64,000 bases of DNA from assembly GCA_024699055.1 (NCBI GenBank), contig JAILQG010000053.1:1-64000 (forward strand). Direction: 5' to 3'. A program made the position numbers and the translations under genes. Origin of the DNA: Bacteroidales bacterium. GTDB lineage: Bacteria; Bacteroidota; Bacteroidia; Bacteroidales; UBA932. A model generated the notes under the pieces. The model saw only the letters and a program-made list of their open reading frames with translations. It was not told the origin of the DNA and did no database searches. Positions 7,962 through 18,268 of the stretch are shown piece after piece (the first letter of the stretch is position 1; each line of letters starts with the position of its first letter).

Positions 7962-10852
7962 AATACCATGTCGAACGCGGCCTGACGGGCGCGGGCGCTC
8001 TGGGCTGCGTTCATCTTGCCGAAATTCCACTTGACTCCGAAGAGGATGTAGCGGCCCATGATGAGCCTGTAAGAGTCTTCTTCGTAGTTGGCTGTGACGG
8101 TGTGGGTTAGGTTGCGGGTCTGGTTCAGGATATCGTGAACCGTGAGGTTCAGGGTGAACGGGCCTATGTTCTTGGAAATCGCGGCATTCCACTGCCATTC
8201 CGGCTGGCCGTAGCCGGCCGAATAGCCCTTGTAGAAGACATAGGAAACGTCCGAATTGAACTCGTATTCACTCTTTGTGGTATAGGATGCCCGGGCCGTC
8301 AGGTAAGTGTCAAGCGTATTCAGGTTGGCCTGGGGATTCAGCGAATAACGGGCGATGTTCCCCTGAGTCCTGGCGCCGGCGCTGAAGGAATAGTGATCCT
8401 GGTTGTACTTGAGGGTGAATCCGGCCACGGGACTTACGGACTGCGTACGGCTCTCTCCGAACCCGCTCTGTCCGCCGTAGAAGCGGTCTCCCGAAGCACT
8501 TCCCCAGAAATCAGCCATGAATGCCGAATAATCGAATGTCTCCCTGTCCAGTCCGGAAAGTGTACTCTTAGCCTGGTAGGACACTGATGAAGAATACCTG
8601 GCCGAGGCGTTCAACGTCAGGAACCATACCTTCTTCGCATCGAGCGGAGTCGTGTAATTCAGGAAGAAGTTGGTCGAAACGCTGGGTTTGGAGGCATTTA
8701 CGGGGATGGAATACAGGATGCCGTCCGAATCGTACCAGAGTGCGGAAACGATGGGATTGGTGTTCACGGAGAACAAGGCGTAAGCCATCAGCGTCGAGAA
8801 CTTTTCCCGGTTGTTCCTGGACCAGTTCATATTGAAAAAAGTCGACGAATAGGGCTTAAGGTAAACGTTGCCGAGGCTCAGACGGGACGGATTGCTGATA
8901 TTCAGCACCGGGAGCATCCGGGAAGATGAAGGCTGCTGGCCATATCCGGAGGCGGAGGCGTAGAATCTGTCATTCCCTGCCGAATGCTGGAAACGGAGAG
9001 TGGGCGCGAAGTACCAGTTCCACTCGTCTTTGCCCGTAGTCTCCACTATGCCGTAGCTCTTGGACCAGGTTTCATTGAGGAGGCCGTTGGCCCGGCCGCC
9101 CAGAGTTATCCAGCTGCGCTCCCCGAACTTGTACTGGACTGTCATGTCATACTGCCAGTCCTGATACATGGTCTTGCTTTCAGAGCTGTAATATTCATTC
9201 TTGCCTGCGGCGGCGCCGAAGGTGTCATACGCATCCCTCACACTCTCGCTGCGGGTCCAGTCAAAATCGATCATGGCGGAAAGCGACCACTTTTCCCCGA
9301 GAGGCTCGGTATACCTGAGTTGAGCGCCCGTTCCATATGTCAGGCCGTTTGAAATGTATGTCAACGCCTTCGAATTGTCTCCAGCGGCGGTGGTCAGGAG
9401 GGTCGATTCAGTGCTCTCCCCTTCATTGGCGATGTACTGGGGGTAAATCCAGAGTCTGAGGGCACGGTCTTTTTTGCCGCCGATTTCGCGGAAAGTGACG
9501 TCGGCGTCGAATGTCGCATCCTTTCTCTTCGAAAAGCTGTGAGTCGAACTCTCCGAACTGTTCACGAAACTCCCTTCACGGAAAGTCCCGGTACTGCCGC
9601 TCTCATAGGAATCGGTCGTATTGTAGCTGAAATCCGGCCGTATGTGGAACCATACCTTGCCCTTCTCCTTCTCGAATTCCATACTGGCGGACAGTCCGCT
9701 GCGATAGGACCTTCCGCTGCTTACTGACGAGGATTCCAGATTGCCGTCGTCCTGGTACGTGGTCCTGTCCGACCTGGAGCCGTAATCAGTATCCACATAC
9801 TTATAGTTGGCGCTCACGGTGGTTTCCACATCCTTGATGCGCGAGGTGTTGGCGTTTACGGCAAACTGGGCTGCGGTGGACAGTCCCTGGTCCTGGGTGG
9901 AACGCTCCCCCACATCGCTGACTACCATTATGACGGCATTGGAGTCGTTGATGTTCTGGCCGTTGGCAATCACCGTTATCTGGTCTTTCTCGGTGTAGGC
10001 CGACACCAGCGCGTTCCCGTTCCACAGCAGTCCGCGGTCGTCGCGCAGCACGTCGTCGCCATCCTTGTCGCCGAGCGTGGTGCCGCCCTTCACGCCCGCA
10101 TTGCCGAACCATCCTTTCTCGTATTCCTTCTTGAGCGAAACGTCCAGCACCTTTTCACGGGAGCCGTCCTGGACGCCGGAGGCGCGGGTCTGCTCGCTCT
10201 CCCGGTCTATTACCCGGATTTTGTCGACTATGGATGCCGGCAGATTGTTCAGCGCCGTACTCTGGTCTTTGAAGAAGAAGGTGCGTCCGCCAACGGTCAG
10301 TTTATCTATCTCCTCGCCGTTGAACTTCACTTTGCCGTCTTCGGTGATTTCCATGCCCGGCATGCGTTTCAGCAGATCCCTCAGCATCGCGTTGGTGCCC
10401 ACGGTGAACGAGGAGGCGTTGAATTCGACGGTATCCTGCTTCACCACGATGGGGTTGCCCACGTCCCTCACCACGGCGGCCTCCAGGAAATTTTCATCGA
10501 TCTTCAGGCGGATAGTGCCCATATCCACCCGCTCATCCCTGAAGAAACGCTCCTTCACGAAGGGCTCGTATCCCATCATTTCGACATGAAAGACATAACT
10601 GCCGTACGGCACGTCGTCCAGCTTGGCCACGCCGTTGGCATCGGACAGGGTGAAGTTGGTGATTGTGGTATCCTTTGACGGAATCACATATACCGAGGCG
10701 AATCCTACCGGCTCGTTGGTCAGCGAGTCTACGACCGTGGCATTGATTTCGCTCAGCCGCCCCTGGAACACGTTTTCGTTGAGAATGACTATCTGCGCCC
10801 CGGCAGACAGCGACAGGACGAGCAAAGCGAATATGAGTATTATCCTTTTCAT
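7958..10852 (-). CDS. Outer-membrane beta-barrel protein with N-terminal carboxypeptidase-regulatory-like domain (TonB-dependent-receptor-like)
   Basis: Signal peptide, regulatory Ig-like domain, VGNPIVVKQDTVEFNASSF plug-like segment, long beta-barrel. Confidence 0.85.
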   Translation of the reverse strand: MKRIILIFALLVLSLSAGAQIVILNENVFQGRLSEINATVVDSLTNEPVGFASVYVIPSKDTTITNFTLSDANGVAKLDDVPYGSYVFHVEMMGYEPFVKERFFRDERVDMGTIRLKIDENFLEAAVVRDVGNPIVVKQDTVEFNASSFTVGTNAMLRDLLKRMPGMEITEDGKVKFNGEEIDKLTVGGRTFFFKDQSTALNNLPASIVDKIRVIDRESEQTRASGVQDGSREKVLDVSLKKEYEKGWFGNAGVKGGTTLGDKDGDDVLRDDRGLLWNGNALVSAYTEKDQITVIANGQNINDSNAVIMVVSDVGERSTQDQGLSTAAQFAVNANTSRIKDVETTVSANYKYVDTDYGSRSDRTTYQDDGNLESSSVSSGRSYRSGLSASMEFEKEKGKVWFHIRPDFSYNTTDSYESGSTGTFREGSFVNSSESSTHSFSKRKDATFDADVTFREIGGKKDRALRLWIYPQYIANEGESTESTLLTTAAGDNSKALTYISNGLTYGTGAQLRYTEPLGEKWSLSAMIDFDWTRSESVRDAYDTFGAAAGKNEYYSSESKTMYQDWQYDMTVQYKFGERSWITLGGRANGLLNETWSKSYGIVETTGKDEWNWYFAPTLRFQHSAGNDRFYASASGYGQQPSSSRMLPVLNISNPSRLSLGNVYLKPYSSTFFNMNWSRNNREKFSTLMAYALFSVNTNPIVSALWYDSDGILYSIPVNASKPSVSTNFFLNYTTPLDAKKVWFLTLNASARYSSSVSYQAKSTLSGLDRETFDYSAFMADFWGSASGDRFYGGQSGFGESRTQSVSPVAGFTLKYNQDHYSFSAGARTQGNIARYSLNPQANLNTLDTYLTARASYTTKSEYEFNSDVSYVFYKGYSAGYGQPEWQWNAAISKNIGPFTLNLTVHDILNQTRNLTHTVTANYEEDSYRLIMGRYILFGVKWNFGKMNAAQSARARQAAFDMVF

Positions 10853-12045
10853 TTTCCGTTATTCGATTCAGGTTCTTCCATAAACAATTCGGCCTTCAGG
10901 AAATCGATGCTTTTCTTGGCGAACCCATACCCCTTTGAGTCCGGACTGGCTACCTGCAGATATTTTTCGTACCACTGGATCGCCCGCTTGTAATCCTTCT
11001 TCATTTCATAGCAATAGGCTATCGTGGAGAGGGCGGATATGAACTTGGGATTGTAGCGGTAGGCCTCCTTGTAATGCTCGATGGCCTTGTCCCAGGATTC
11101 CTGACTCATGTAGTAGCCCAATCCATATTGCTGATGGATTCGCGATGCCATCACGGGGTCGGGCTGAATCATCTCCCAGGCCTTGTCCAGCCAGGGTTTT
11201 ACGTTTTCTTCAAAACCGAAACGCCCTTCGGCCTGTACCGCGGCGATGGCGTAGGCGAGGTTCACGTCGCTGGAATCTATCTGCCATGCGGCGAGTAGCT
11301 CTTTCTGAGCCCGGTATATCACCTGGGTATGCCAATAGCTCTGACCCAAATAGTAATGGATTGGATAGCTGTCGTTGCCGATATCCTCCTGCCTCTGGAA
11401 CACTTCGGCGGCGGAGTCGTAATCCCCTTTCCGGTACAGAGCGAGGCCCTTGAGCGGTGCCACGGTAGGGTTGTCCGGATCCTCGGCGAGGAACGGCTCC
11501 GTAACCGCAACCGCCCCGTCGTAATCTCCCTTGGTGATGTAGACATTCACAGCCTTGGCCACGACCGATTCGTTCATCGGCTTCATGGCAAGGGCCCGGC
11601 GGTAGTACCACAGCGCCGAGTCAAGCTGCTCCATCTGCCTGAAGGCGTCGCCCACATAACTCACCACGGCTGGAATTGAATCCAGCTGGAGCACAGCCCG
11701 CCCGGCCTCAACGCTTTCGGGGTACGCTTTGAGCCGGTAAAAAGCCTGCATCTGACGGATCTTATAGAGCACGTTGCCGGGCCGCAGGCTGGAGAGCATG
11801 AAATAGGTGCCGGCGGCATCTTCATAAGTTCCCTGCTGGAAATGGCAGTCGGCCAGTTCGGCCATCACGGTCTCGTCCATGGCACCGGGCTGCACCAGGG
11901 TGGAAAGCAAGTCGATGGCGTCGTCGATACGGTAGATGCTTTTCAGATACCGGGCCTCGGTGAGTACGGAATCACGATGGGTGGCCTGCGCACAGAGAGG
12001 AATGCCGGCGATTATCCACAGGAAAATAACGAGGGCTTTTCTCAT
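10849..12045 (-). CDS. TPR-repeat protein, secreted
   Basis: Start re-set to MRKALVIFLWIIAGIPLCAQ; repeated TPR signatures; 4-bp overlap with downstream OMP gene. Confidence 0.85.
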   Translation of the reverse strand: MRKALVIFLWIIAGIPLCAQATHRDSVLTEARYLKSIYRIDDAIDLLSTLVQPGAMDETVMAELADCHFQQGTYEDAAGTYFMLSSLRPGNVLYKIRQMQAFYRLKAYPESVEAGRAVLQLDSIPAVVSYVGDAFRQMEQLDSALWYYRRALAMKPMNESVVAKAVNVYITKGDYDGAVAVTEPFLAEDPDNPTVAPLKGLALYRKGDYDSAAEVFQRQEDIGNDSYPIHYYLGQSYWHTQVIYRAQKELLAAWQIDSSDVNLAYAIAAVQAEGRFGFEENVKPWLDKAWEMIQPDPVMASRIHQQYGLGYYMSQESWDKAIEHYKEAYRYNPKFISALSTIAYCYEMKKDYKRAIQWYEKYLQVASPDSKGYGFAKKSIDFLKAELFMEEPESNNGK

Positions 12046-12088
12046 ATAAGTCAATGTCAGATGCAAATATAGTGCTAAATCCGGTACG

Positions 12089-12122
12089 AAAAAAGGTGCC
12101 TGAAAAATCTTTCCAGACACCC
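12089..12122 (-). terminator. Rho-independent terminator of pnp
   Basis: Minus-strand GGTGTCTGG...CAGGCACC stem (one G-U) followed by a T run. Confidence 0.7.
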
Positions 12123-12145
12123 TTTCTCATTTAATATCACCGGAC

Positions 12146-14551
12146 CTAGTAGAGCTCGTCAACGGGCTCCTTGTAGTCGTCGGCTGCGGGAGCCGGGGCG
12201 TCTTCGGTACGGAAGCTGCGGTGCTGGCCGCCGCCATGGCGTTCTCCGCCGTTCCTGCGTTCGCCGCGATGGTCGTTGCCACCGTTCCTGCGTTCGCCGT
12301 TACCGCGGTCACCACCGTTCCGGCGATCGTTGCCACCGTTACGACGGTCGCCGCCATTCCGACGGTCGTTGCCGCCCTGGCGGGGCTTGCGCTCCTGCTC
12401 GACATAGCCCTCGGGCTTTTCGGTGAGGACGCGCATGCTGAGGCGCATCTTGCCGCTCTTGTCATCGTATTCGAGGAGCTTGACATCAACCTCGTCGCCA
12501 ACCTTGAGGACATCCTCGACCTTTTCGGTCTTGGTCCAGGAGATCTCGCTTACGTGGAGAAGGCCTTCCTTGCCGGGAAGGATCTCGATGAAGGCGCCGA
12601 AATCGAGAATGGAAACCACCTTGCCGTGATATACGGTGCCGACCTCGGGCTTCGCGCAGATGCCCTTGATCCATTCGATGGCCTTGACCATGCTTTCCTT
12701 GTCGGTGGAAGCGACATCGACCACACCTTCGGTGAGGTTGGTACCCTCGATGGGAACTTCGTCCACGGTGATGACGGTACCGGTCTCCTTCTGGATCTTC
12801 TGGATGGTCTCGCCGCCCTTGCCGATAACTGCACCGATGAATTCCGAAGGAATGCGGATTTCCTCGATGCGGGGCACGAAGGGCTTGTAATCCTCGCGGG
12901 GTTCGGGCTGCACCTTGAGCATTTCGCCCATGATGTGGAGCCTGCCCTGGCGGGCCTGCTCGAGAGCCTTCTCGAGGACCTCGTAGGAAAGGCCGTCGAC
13001 CTTGATGTCCATCTGGGTGGCGGTGATGCCGTCCTTGGTACCCGCGACCTTGAAGTCCATGTCGCCGAGATGGTCCTCGTCGCCGAGGATGTCGGTGAGG
13101 ATGGCATAGCGCTCATTGGGCTTTTCGGCGTCGGTGATGAGGCCCATGGCCACACCGGCGACCGGCTTGCGGATCTTGACGCCGGCGTCCATGAGGGCGA
13201 GGCAGCCGCCGCAGACGGAAGCCATGGAGGACGAGCCGTTGGACTCGAGGATATCGGAAACTACGCGGACGGCGTAGGGATTCTCGGGAGCGAGGGGCAC
13301 CACAGCCTTCAGGGCCCTCATCGCGAGGTTGCCGTGACCGATTTCGCGGCGGCCGGGAGCCCTCTGGGGCCTGGCCTCACCGGTGGCGAACGGCGGGAAG
13401 TTGTAGTGGAGCACGAACTGGGAGTCGCCCTGGATGAGCACCTCGTCGTTCTCCTTCATATCCATCTTGGTGCCGAGGGTGACGCTGGCAAGGCTCTGGG
13501 TCTCGCCGCGGGTGAAGACGGCGCTGCCGTGCGCACAGGGCAGGACATCGGTTTCGCACCAGATGGGACGCACCTCAGCGGTGTGACGGCCGTCGAGGCG
13601 GAGGCCTTCGTCGAGAATCATGTTGCGCATCGCTTCCTTCTCGACCTCGCCGTAATACCTTTCGACGAGAGGAGTCTTCTCTTCGAGTTCTTCCTCGGGA
13701 ATGGTGGCAAGGAATTCCTCCTTGATGGCCTTGAAGCCCTCTTCGCGCTGCTTCTTGGGAGAAGCGCTCTTGGCAAGGGCGTAGCACTTGTCGTAGCAGG
13801 CGGTGCGGACGGCCTTCCTGAGGTCTTCGTCCTGCACGTCATGCGTATAGTCGCGCTTTTTCACGTCGGTTCCGAGCTCGTGCATGAGCTCCTTCTGGAC
13901 GCGGCAGTGCTTCTTTATCTCTTCGTGGGCGAACTTGATGGCCTCGAGCATGTCGTGCTCGGAAACCTCGTTGAGCTCGCCTTCCACCATCATGATGTTC
14001 TCTTCGGTGGCGGCCACCATCATGTCGATGTCAGCACCGGGCATCTCGCTGAAAGCGGGATTGATGCGCCATTCACCGTTGATACGGGCTACGCGGACCT
14101 CGGAGATGGGGCCTCCGAAGGGGAGGTCGGAGCTCGCAAGGGCGGCGGAGGCGGCAAGGCCGGCCAGAGCGTCGGGCTGAGTGTCCTTGTCGGCGGAGAT
14201 GAGGCTGATGTAGATGAAAACTTCCAGGTGGAAATCATCCGGCCACAGAGGGCGGATGGGCCTGTCCACCAGGCGTGCTATGAGCACTTCATAGTCGTCG
14301 GCCTTGCCTTCCCTCTTGAGGAAACCTCCGGGGAAGCGGCCTGCTGAATAATACTTTTCCCTGTAGTCTACGGAAAGCGGGAGGAAATCGGTTCCTTCCA
14401 CCACTTCGTCAGCTGCTGTTACGGTGGCGAGAAGCATGGTGCCACCCATCTTGACTACTGCTGAGCCGGCGGCCTGCTTGGCCAACTTGCCGGTCTCGAT
14501 TTCAATTACCCGACCGTCGGGCAGTTCAATCTTCTTAGTGATTACGTTCAT
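12146..14551 (-). CDS. pnp: Polyribonucleotide nucleotidyltransferase (PNPase) with Arg/Gly/Asn-rich C-terminal tail
   Basis: RNase PH domains, KH ([20 protein letters not shown]) and S1 domains; tail [18 protein letters not shown]. Confidence 0.97.
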   Translation of the reverse strand: MNVITKKIELPDGRVIEIETGKLAKQAAGSAVVKMGGTMLLATVTAADEVVEGTDFLPLSVDYREKYYSAGRFPGGFLKREGKADDYEVLIARLVDRPIRPLWPDDFHLEVFIYISLISADKDTQPDALAGLAASAALASSDLPFGGPISEVRVARINGEWRINPAFSEMPGADIDMMVAATEENIMMVEGELNEVSEHDMLEAIKFAHEEIKKHCRVQKELMHELGTDVKKRDYTHDVQDEDLRKAVRTACYDKCYALAKSASPKKQREEGFKAIKEEFLATIPEEELEEKTPLVERYYGEVEKEAMRNMILDEGLRLDGRHTAEVRPIWCETDVLPCAHGSAVFTRGETQSLASVTLGTKMDMKENDEVLIQGDSQFVLHYNFPPFATGEARPQRAPGRREIGHGNLAMRALKAVVPLAPENPYAVRVVSDILESNGSSSMASVCGGCLALMDAGVKIRKPVAGVAMGLITDAEKPNERYAILTDILGDEDHLGDMDFKVAGTKDGITATQMDIKVDGLSYEVLEKALEQARQGRLHIMGEMLKVQPEPREDYKPFVPRIEEIRIPSEFIGAVIGKGGETIQKIQKETGTVITVDEVPIEGTNLTEGVVDVASTDKESMVKAIEWIKGICAKPEVGTVYHGKVVSILDFGAFIEILPGKEGLLHVSEISWTKTEKVEDVLKVGDEVDVKLLEYDDKSGKMRLSMRVLTEKPEGYVEQERKPRQGGNDRRNGGDRRNGGNDRRNGGDRGNGERRNGGNDHRGERRNGGERHGGGQHRSFRTEDAPAPAADDYKEPVDELY

Positions 14552-14578
14552 TATTGTGTTGCGTTACGTCTTTACAGC

Positions 14579-14612
14579 AAAAAAGGGATGCAGCCACCAA
14601 GGCCCATCCCTT
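14579..14612 (-). terminator. Rho-independent terminator of rpsO
   Basis: Minus-strand AAGGGATG...CATCCCTT stem followed by T run. Confidence 0.75.
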
Positions 14613-14628
14613 GAATCTTTTGCGCGGC

Positions 14629-14904
14629 TTACTTGCGCAGCGAGAGTTCCTTCACAATCTTACGGTAGCGCTCGATGTCGATTTCCTTGAGGTAGTCGAG
14701 GAGCTGACGGCGCTTACCCACGAGCCTGAGAAGGGAGCGGCGTGTCACCACGTCTTTCTTGTTCTTCTTGAGGTGCTCGGTGAGGTGGGCGATACGATAA
14801 GTGAAGAGGGCCACCTGGCTTTCAGGGGAACCCGTGTCGGCTGCTGTTTTGCCGTACTTCTGGAAAAGTTCCTGTTTCTTTTCCGGCTGGAGATACTCTG
14901 CCAT
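14629..14904 (-). CDS. rpsO: 30S ribosomal protein bS15 (uS15)
   Basis: GSPESQVALFTYRIAHLTEHLKKNKKD. Confidence 0.97.
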   Translation of the reverse strand: MAEYLQPEKKQELFQKYGKTAADTGSPESQVALFTYRIAHLTEHLKKNKKDVVTRRSLLRLVGKRRQLLDYLKEIDIERYRKIVKELSLRK

Positions 14905-15010
14905 TTTTCTTTTTTGTTTTTAATTAATAATCAGGAACTTCCGGACGAACCGGAAGTCATCCTGCCAGCGCGGCGATCGGTTGCGGTCGACGCATCGACA
15001 GAAAGCGCGG

Positions 15011-15041
15011 CAAAGATAGGAATTATTTTTTAATTGACAAG
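15011..15041 (-). promoter_or_regulatory. Predicted rpsO promoter
   Basis: Minus strand CTTG-N19-TATCTTTG, about 100 nt upstream of rpsO ATG. Confidence 0.55.
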
Positions 15042-16231
15042 CCCAGCCCGGGCAGATTGTTGAGTGTGATGCGGCCGTCCTTCACCAGCACCCCTTCGAA
15101 GGGATCGTTGGAGATGAGGAGGTTCCCGTCGAGATCGGCGAAATCCACGCCGGAGGACAGCTGGGCCGCCGCCGACACGGCGCAGGACGTCTCGGTCATG
15201 CAGCCGAGCATGACCTTCATGCCGACCGCCCTGGCGTAGGACATCATCTGCCTGGCTTTGAGCAGGCCACCGCATTTCATCAGCTTGATATTCACGCCGT
15301 TGAAGGCGCCGCGGCAGTTCCTGAGATCTGCCATGCCCTGCACGCTCTCGTCGGCGAAAATGGGCAGCGGGCTCCTTTCCTTGAGCCATGCGGTGTCTTC
15401 TATCCTGCCTACGGGGAAAGGCTGCTCCACCATCACGACGCCATGTTCCTTGAGCCAGTAGATTTCGGAAAGGGCCTCCATCCTGTCGGACCAGCCCTGG
15501 TTTGCATCCACTATGATGGGAAGGTCGCTGACGCTGCGGACAGCGCTGATCCTCGACTTGTCGTTCGGGGTACCGACCTTGACTTTCAACAGTTTGAACC
15601 TGTCGGCCGCCTCGACGGTCTTGGCGCTCATGACTTCGGGGGTGTCGATGCCTATGGTGTAGCTCGTAACCGGAGTCTTGTCGGGGTCCTGCCCCCAGAT
15701 GCGCCACAGCGGCTGGCAGAGGAGCTTTCCGAAGAGGTCGTGAAGGGCCATGTCCACCGCCGCCTTCGCGGGGGCGTCCCCTTTGGAAAGGGAATTCACG
15801 TAATCCATGATTTCCTCGATGCGGAAGGGATCGGAGAACTGTCCCAGCTTAACATTCGCGAGGAAGGCGCAGATGCTCTCGGTGGTATGTCCCAGATACG
15901 GGGGCATGCTGGCCTCGCCGTAACCGGTGAATCCATCGTATTCTATCTTCACCTGGACGTCGGGAGTGGTCGTCCTGGTATTGCCGGAGACCCCGAAAGG
16001 ATGGCTGAGCTGCAGTTCATAGGGCTCCCAGCTGAGTTTCATCCTGGAACCCGTCACGGGCTGGTAAGCCCTGGGCATACGGGCCTCTCGGGCCGCGGAA
16101 ACGCTGTCCGCCCTTGCAAGCGAATCGGCATCTCCTCCATGTCCACCCTTAATGCCTTTCACGCCGCACGCTGCCGCTGCCGCACCGGCGGCTGCCACCG
16201 CCGCACCTTTCAGGAAATCTCTCCGTTTCAT
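15023..16231 (-). CDS. Enolase-superfamily dipeptide epimerase-like protein with Tat/lipoprotein-type leader
   Basis: MKRRDFLKGAAVAAAGAAAAAC leader; LLKVKVG, IIVDANQGW, MVEQPFP, IFADES, NIKLMKCGG catalytic blocks. Confidence 0.86.
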   Translation of the reverse strand: MKRRDFLKGAAVAAAGAAAAACGVKGIKGGHGGDADSLARADSVSAAREARMPRAYQPVTGSRMKLSWEPYELQLSHPFGVSGNTRTTTPDVQVKIEYDGFTGYGEASMPPYLGHTTESICAFLANVKLGQFSDPFRIEEIMDYVNSLSKGDAPAKAAVDMALHDLFGKLLCQPLWRIWGQDPDKTPVTSYTIGIDTPEVMSAKTVEAADRFKLLKVKVGTPNDKSRISAVRSVSDLPIIVDANQGWSDRMEALSEIYWLKEHGVVMVEQPFPVGRIEDTAWLKERSPLPIFADESVQGMADLRNCRGAFNGVNIKLMKCGGLLKARQMMSYARAVGMKVMLGCMTETSCAVSAAAQLSSGVDFADLDGNLLISNDPFEGVLVKDGRITLNNLPGLGLSIKK

Positions 16232-17175
16232 ACGTTCAGTTTTGAACCGGTATGCCAGCGGCCGTATACCTCGCTGACGTTGCCGGCTGTTGTAAAGTTG
16301 TCAATCTGGTTCTTCTTCAGGAAGTCCATGAGCGCGGCGAACTCGTCCTTGGTAAGGAGAGCCTCCACCTCGATCTGCTGCTTGCCGGAAAAGCCGCCCG
16401 TAACGGAATACAGGCTGCAGCCGCGGTGAAGGGACTCGACTATGAACTCGCGGATCCGCTCGTGCTCGTCCGAAATGACGCATACGCGCTTCTTGCGGTT
16501 GAGGCTGGCCATGAAATAATCCACCACGAGACCGTTGATCCAGGTACCGATGAGGCCGATTATGACCATGTGGAACGGATTGATGAGGAAGGCAGTGCAG
16601 CAGATCAGGCCGCCGCCTATGGTCACGCTCAGGCCGAGGTCGAGGTGCGTGTATTTGTTGATGATCTTTGCGATGATGTCGAGGCCGCCGGTGGAAGCAT
16701 TGATATTGAAGAGGATGGCCTGGGATATGCTGAGCATGAGCACGAAGCAGATGAGGTCCAGCCAGGGGTCGCCCATCACGGAAGTGCCGTTGAGAGTGTT
16801 GATGGGCATGTCGCTGGCCATGCGAAGTTCCGCCAGCTTGCTCGCCGGCATTATCTTCTCCCACACTTCCATGAGCGGGCCGAGGATCAGCGCGGTGTAC
16901 ACTGTCTTTGCCCCGAACTCCTTGCCTATGAGCACCCACGCGAGCAGAAGCAGGATGGCGTTGATGATGAAGATCATCAGTGACACCTTGATGGGGATGA
17001 ACTGGGAAAGGACTATGGACAGACCGGAAATGGTTCCGATGATCAGTTTGCTGGGAACCAGGAAATAATAAACCGCGGCGGCTCCGAAGAACATGCCCAC
17101 GGTCATGACGATGAAATCTTTCCAGAACTTCCAGGTACCCAGGTAGTTCAGGACTTCTTTAGCAACGCTTGCCAT
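16228..17175 (-). CDS. YitT family membrane protein (YitT plus DUF2179-like C-terminus)
   Basis: Multiple TM helices; NTPLL-like GPLMEVWEKI; C-terminal YSVTGGFSGKQQIEVEALLTKDEFAALM. Confidence 0.87.
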   Translation of the reverse strand: MASVAKEVLNYLGTWKFWKDFIVMTVGMFFGAAAVYYFLVPSKLIIGTISGLSIVLSQFIPIKVSLMIFIINAILLLLAWVLIGKEFGAKTVYTALILGPLMEVWEKIMPASKLAELRMASDMPINTLNGTSVMGDPWLDLICFVLMLSISQAILFNINASTGGLDIIAKIINKYTHLDLGLSVTIGGGLICCTAFLINPFHMVIIGLIGTWINGLVVDYFMASLNRKKRVCVISDEHERIREFIVESLHRGCSLYSVTGGFSGKQQIEVEALLTKDEFAALMDFLKKNQIDNFTTAGNVSEVYGRWHTGSKLNV

Positions 17176-17196
17176 AGATTGGTGATAAGGTGGTTA

Positions 17197-18228
17197 TTAC
17201 TTTTCCCTTACACAGCGAACGGGCGCTGCGAGGTTCTTTTTGTCGAAGGGTGCGGCAAAGAGTATGTTCTTGTCGACGTAGATGTAGCGGGCTACTCCGG
17301 AGGCGTCGTCCACCGAGTCGGATGTCCAGAAAATGGAATAGTCGCCGAGCCCCGTGAAATACAGGCCGTCCTCGAGGTATTCGAGATATCCCACCGGGAT
17401 GGCGGTGAAAAGGGTGCTGTTGGACTTGGGCACGTCGGGCCAGTACTCCCACATCGCCTTTCCGTTGAACGACACGTCTCCCATCAGGTTTCCGGCAATC
17501 CCGGCAATGTCGGAATAGCGGCCCGGGGCAGTAGCTCCGGCAGCTGCGGCGAGGGCGAGAAAATCGTCTTCGGAAGGCAGCCTCCATCCTTTGGGGCAGG
17601 CTTCGACGGCCTCGTGCCAGGTATAGTAACGGCCGTAGATGTAACTCATATTCTCCTCTTCCGAATAGGCCTTGCCGGAGCCTTTCCAGGCAAGGTTCTG
17701 GAGCATCCATTCGGTCTCCCCTATCTTGGCGGTGTAATACTGCAAGCCGTCTCTATCGTCGGTGACTGTGCTCATGGACGGGCTGAACGGATGGCCGGTA
17801 AGCGAACCGCCCTGGAGCGACGGATTCACGATTGTGAAGGATGCGGATGAAGAGCTTGAGTAATAATCCGTCGCCCAGCCGGTAACCATAAGGGTTAGAG
17901 TGGCGAGGGTGTCTTTCGAGATGGTGAAGTTGAAATCAGGCTTGACAGAGGCTGGATCCGTTTCGAAGCGCAGGGTGTCCGTAACTTTGGTGAACGGATC
18001 GTACCAGCGGTATCCGAGGAGGCTATCAGCCTGGTCGGTACCCTTATACAGGCCGTAACTCTTGATGTGATATGTTTCGCCGTACATCACGTAGGACGGC
18101 AGGCCTTCCACTACGAGCTTTCCGGAGAGGTAGCTGTCGGTTTCTTCCTCTTTTTCCTCGCAGGAAACGAAACATGCGGCGACCGCTCCGAGAATCATTA
18201 TCCAGTGTCCAATCTTCATATGCTTCAA
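17197..18228 (-). CDS. FISUMP-domain lipoprotein (Fibrobacter succinogenes major paralogous domain)
   Basis: Lipobox FVSC; GLQYYTAKIGETEWMLQNLAWKGSGKAY...YGRYYTWHEAVEACPKGWRLPSEDDF. Confidence 0.87.
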   Translation of the reverse strand: MKHMKIGHWIMILGAVAACFVSCEEKEEETDSYLSGKLVVEGLPSYVMYGETYHIKSYGLYKGTDQADSLLGYRWYDPFTKVTDTLRFETDPASVKPDFNFTISKDTLATLTLMVTGWATDYYSSSSSASFTIVNPSLQGGSLTGHPFSPSMSTVTDDRDGLQYYTAKIGETEWMLQNLAWKGSGKAYSEEENMSYIYGRYYTWHEAVEACPKGWRLPSEDDFLALAAAAGATAPGRYSDIAGIAGNLMGDVSFNGKAMWEYWPDVPKSNSTLFTAIPVGYLEYLEDGLYFTGLGDYSIFWTSDSVDDASGVARYIYVDKNILFAAPFDKKNLAAPVRCVREK

Positions 18229-18268
18229 TAACAGGTTGCAAAGATAGTCAATTCTGCAAATACTTTGC

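Noticed and set aside
12222-12395. Possible non-coding tandem repeat or CRISPR-like array
   Set aside because: Units are in-frame imperfect codons of the PNPase tail without unique spacers.
12221-14347. 708-aa plus-strand ORF opposite pnp
   Set aside because: Antisense to an unambiguous PNPase; composition is the reverse-complement shadow of GC-rich codons (runs of Val/Ala/Thr), no recognisable domain.
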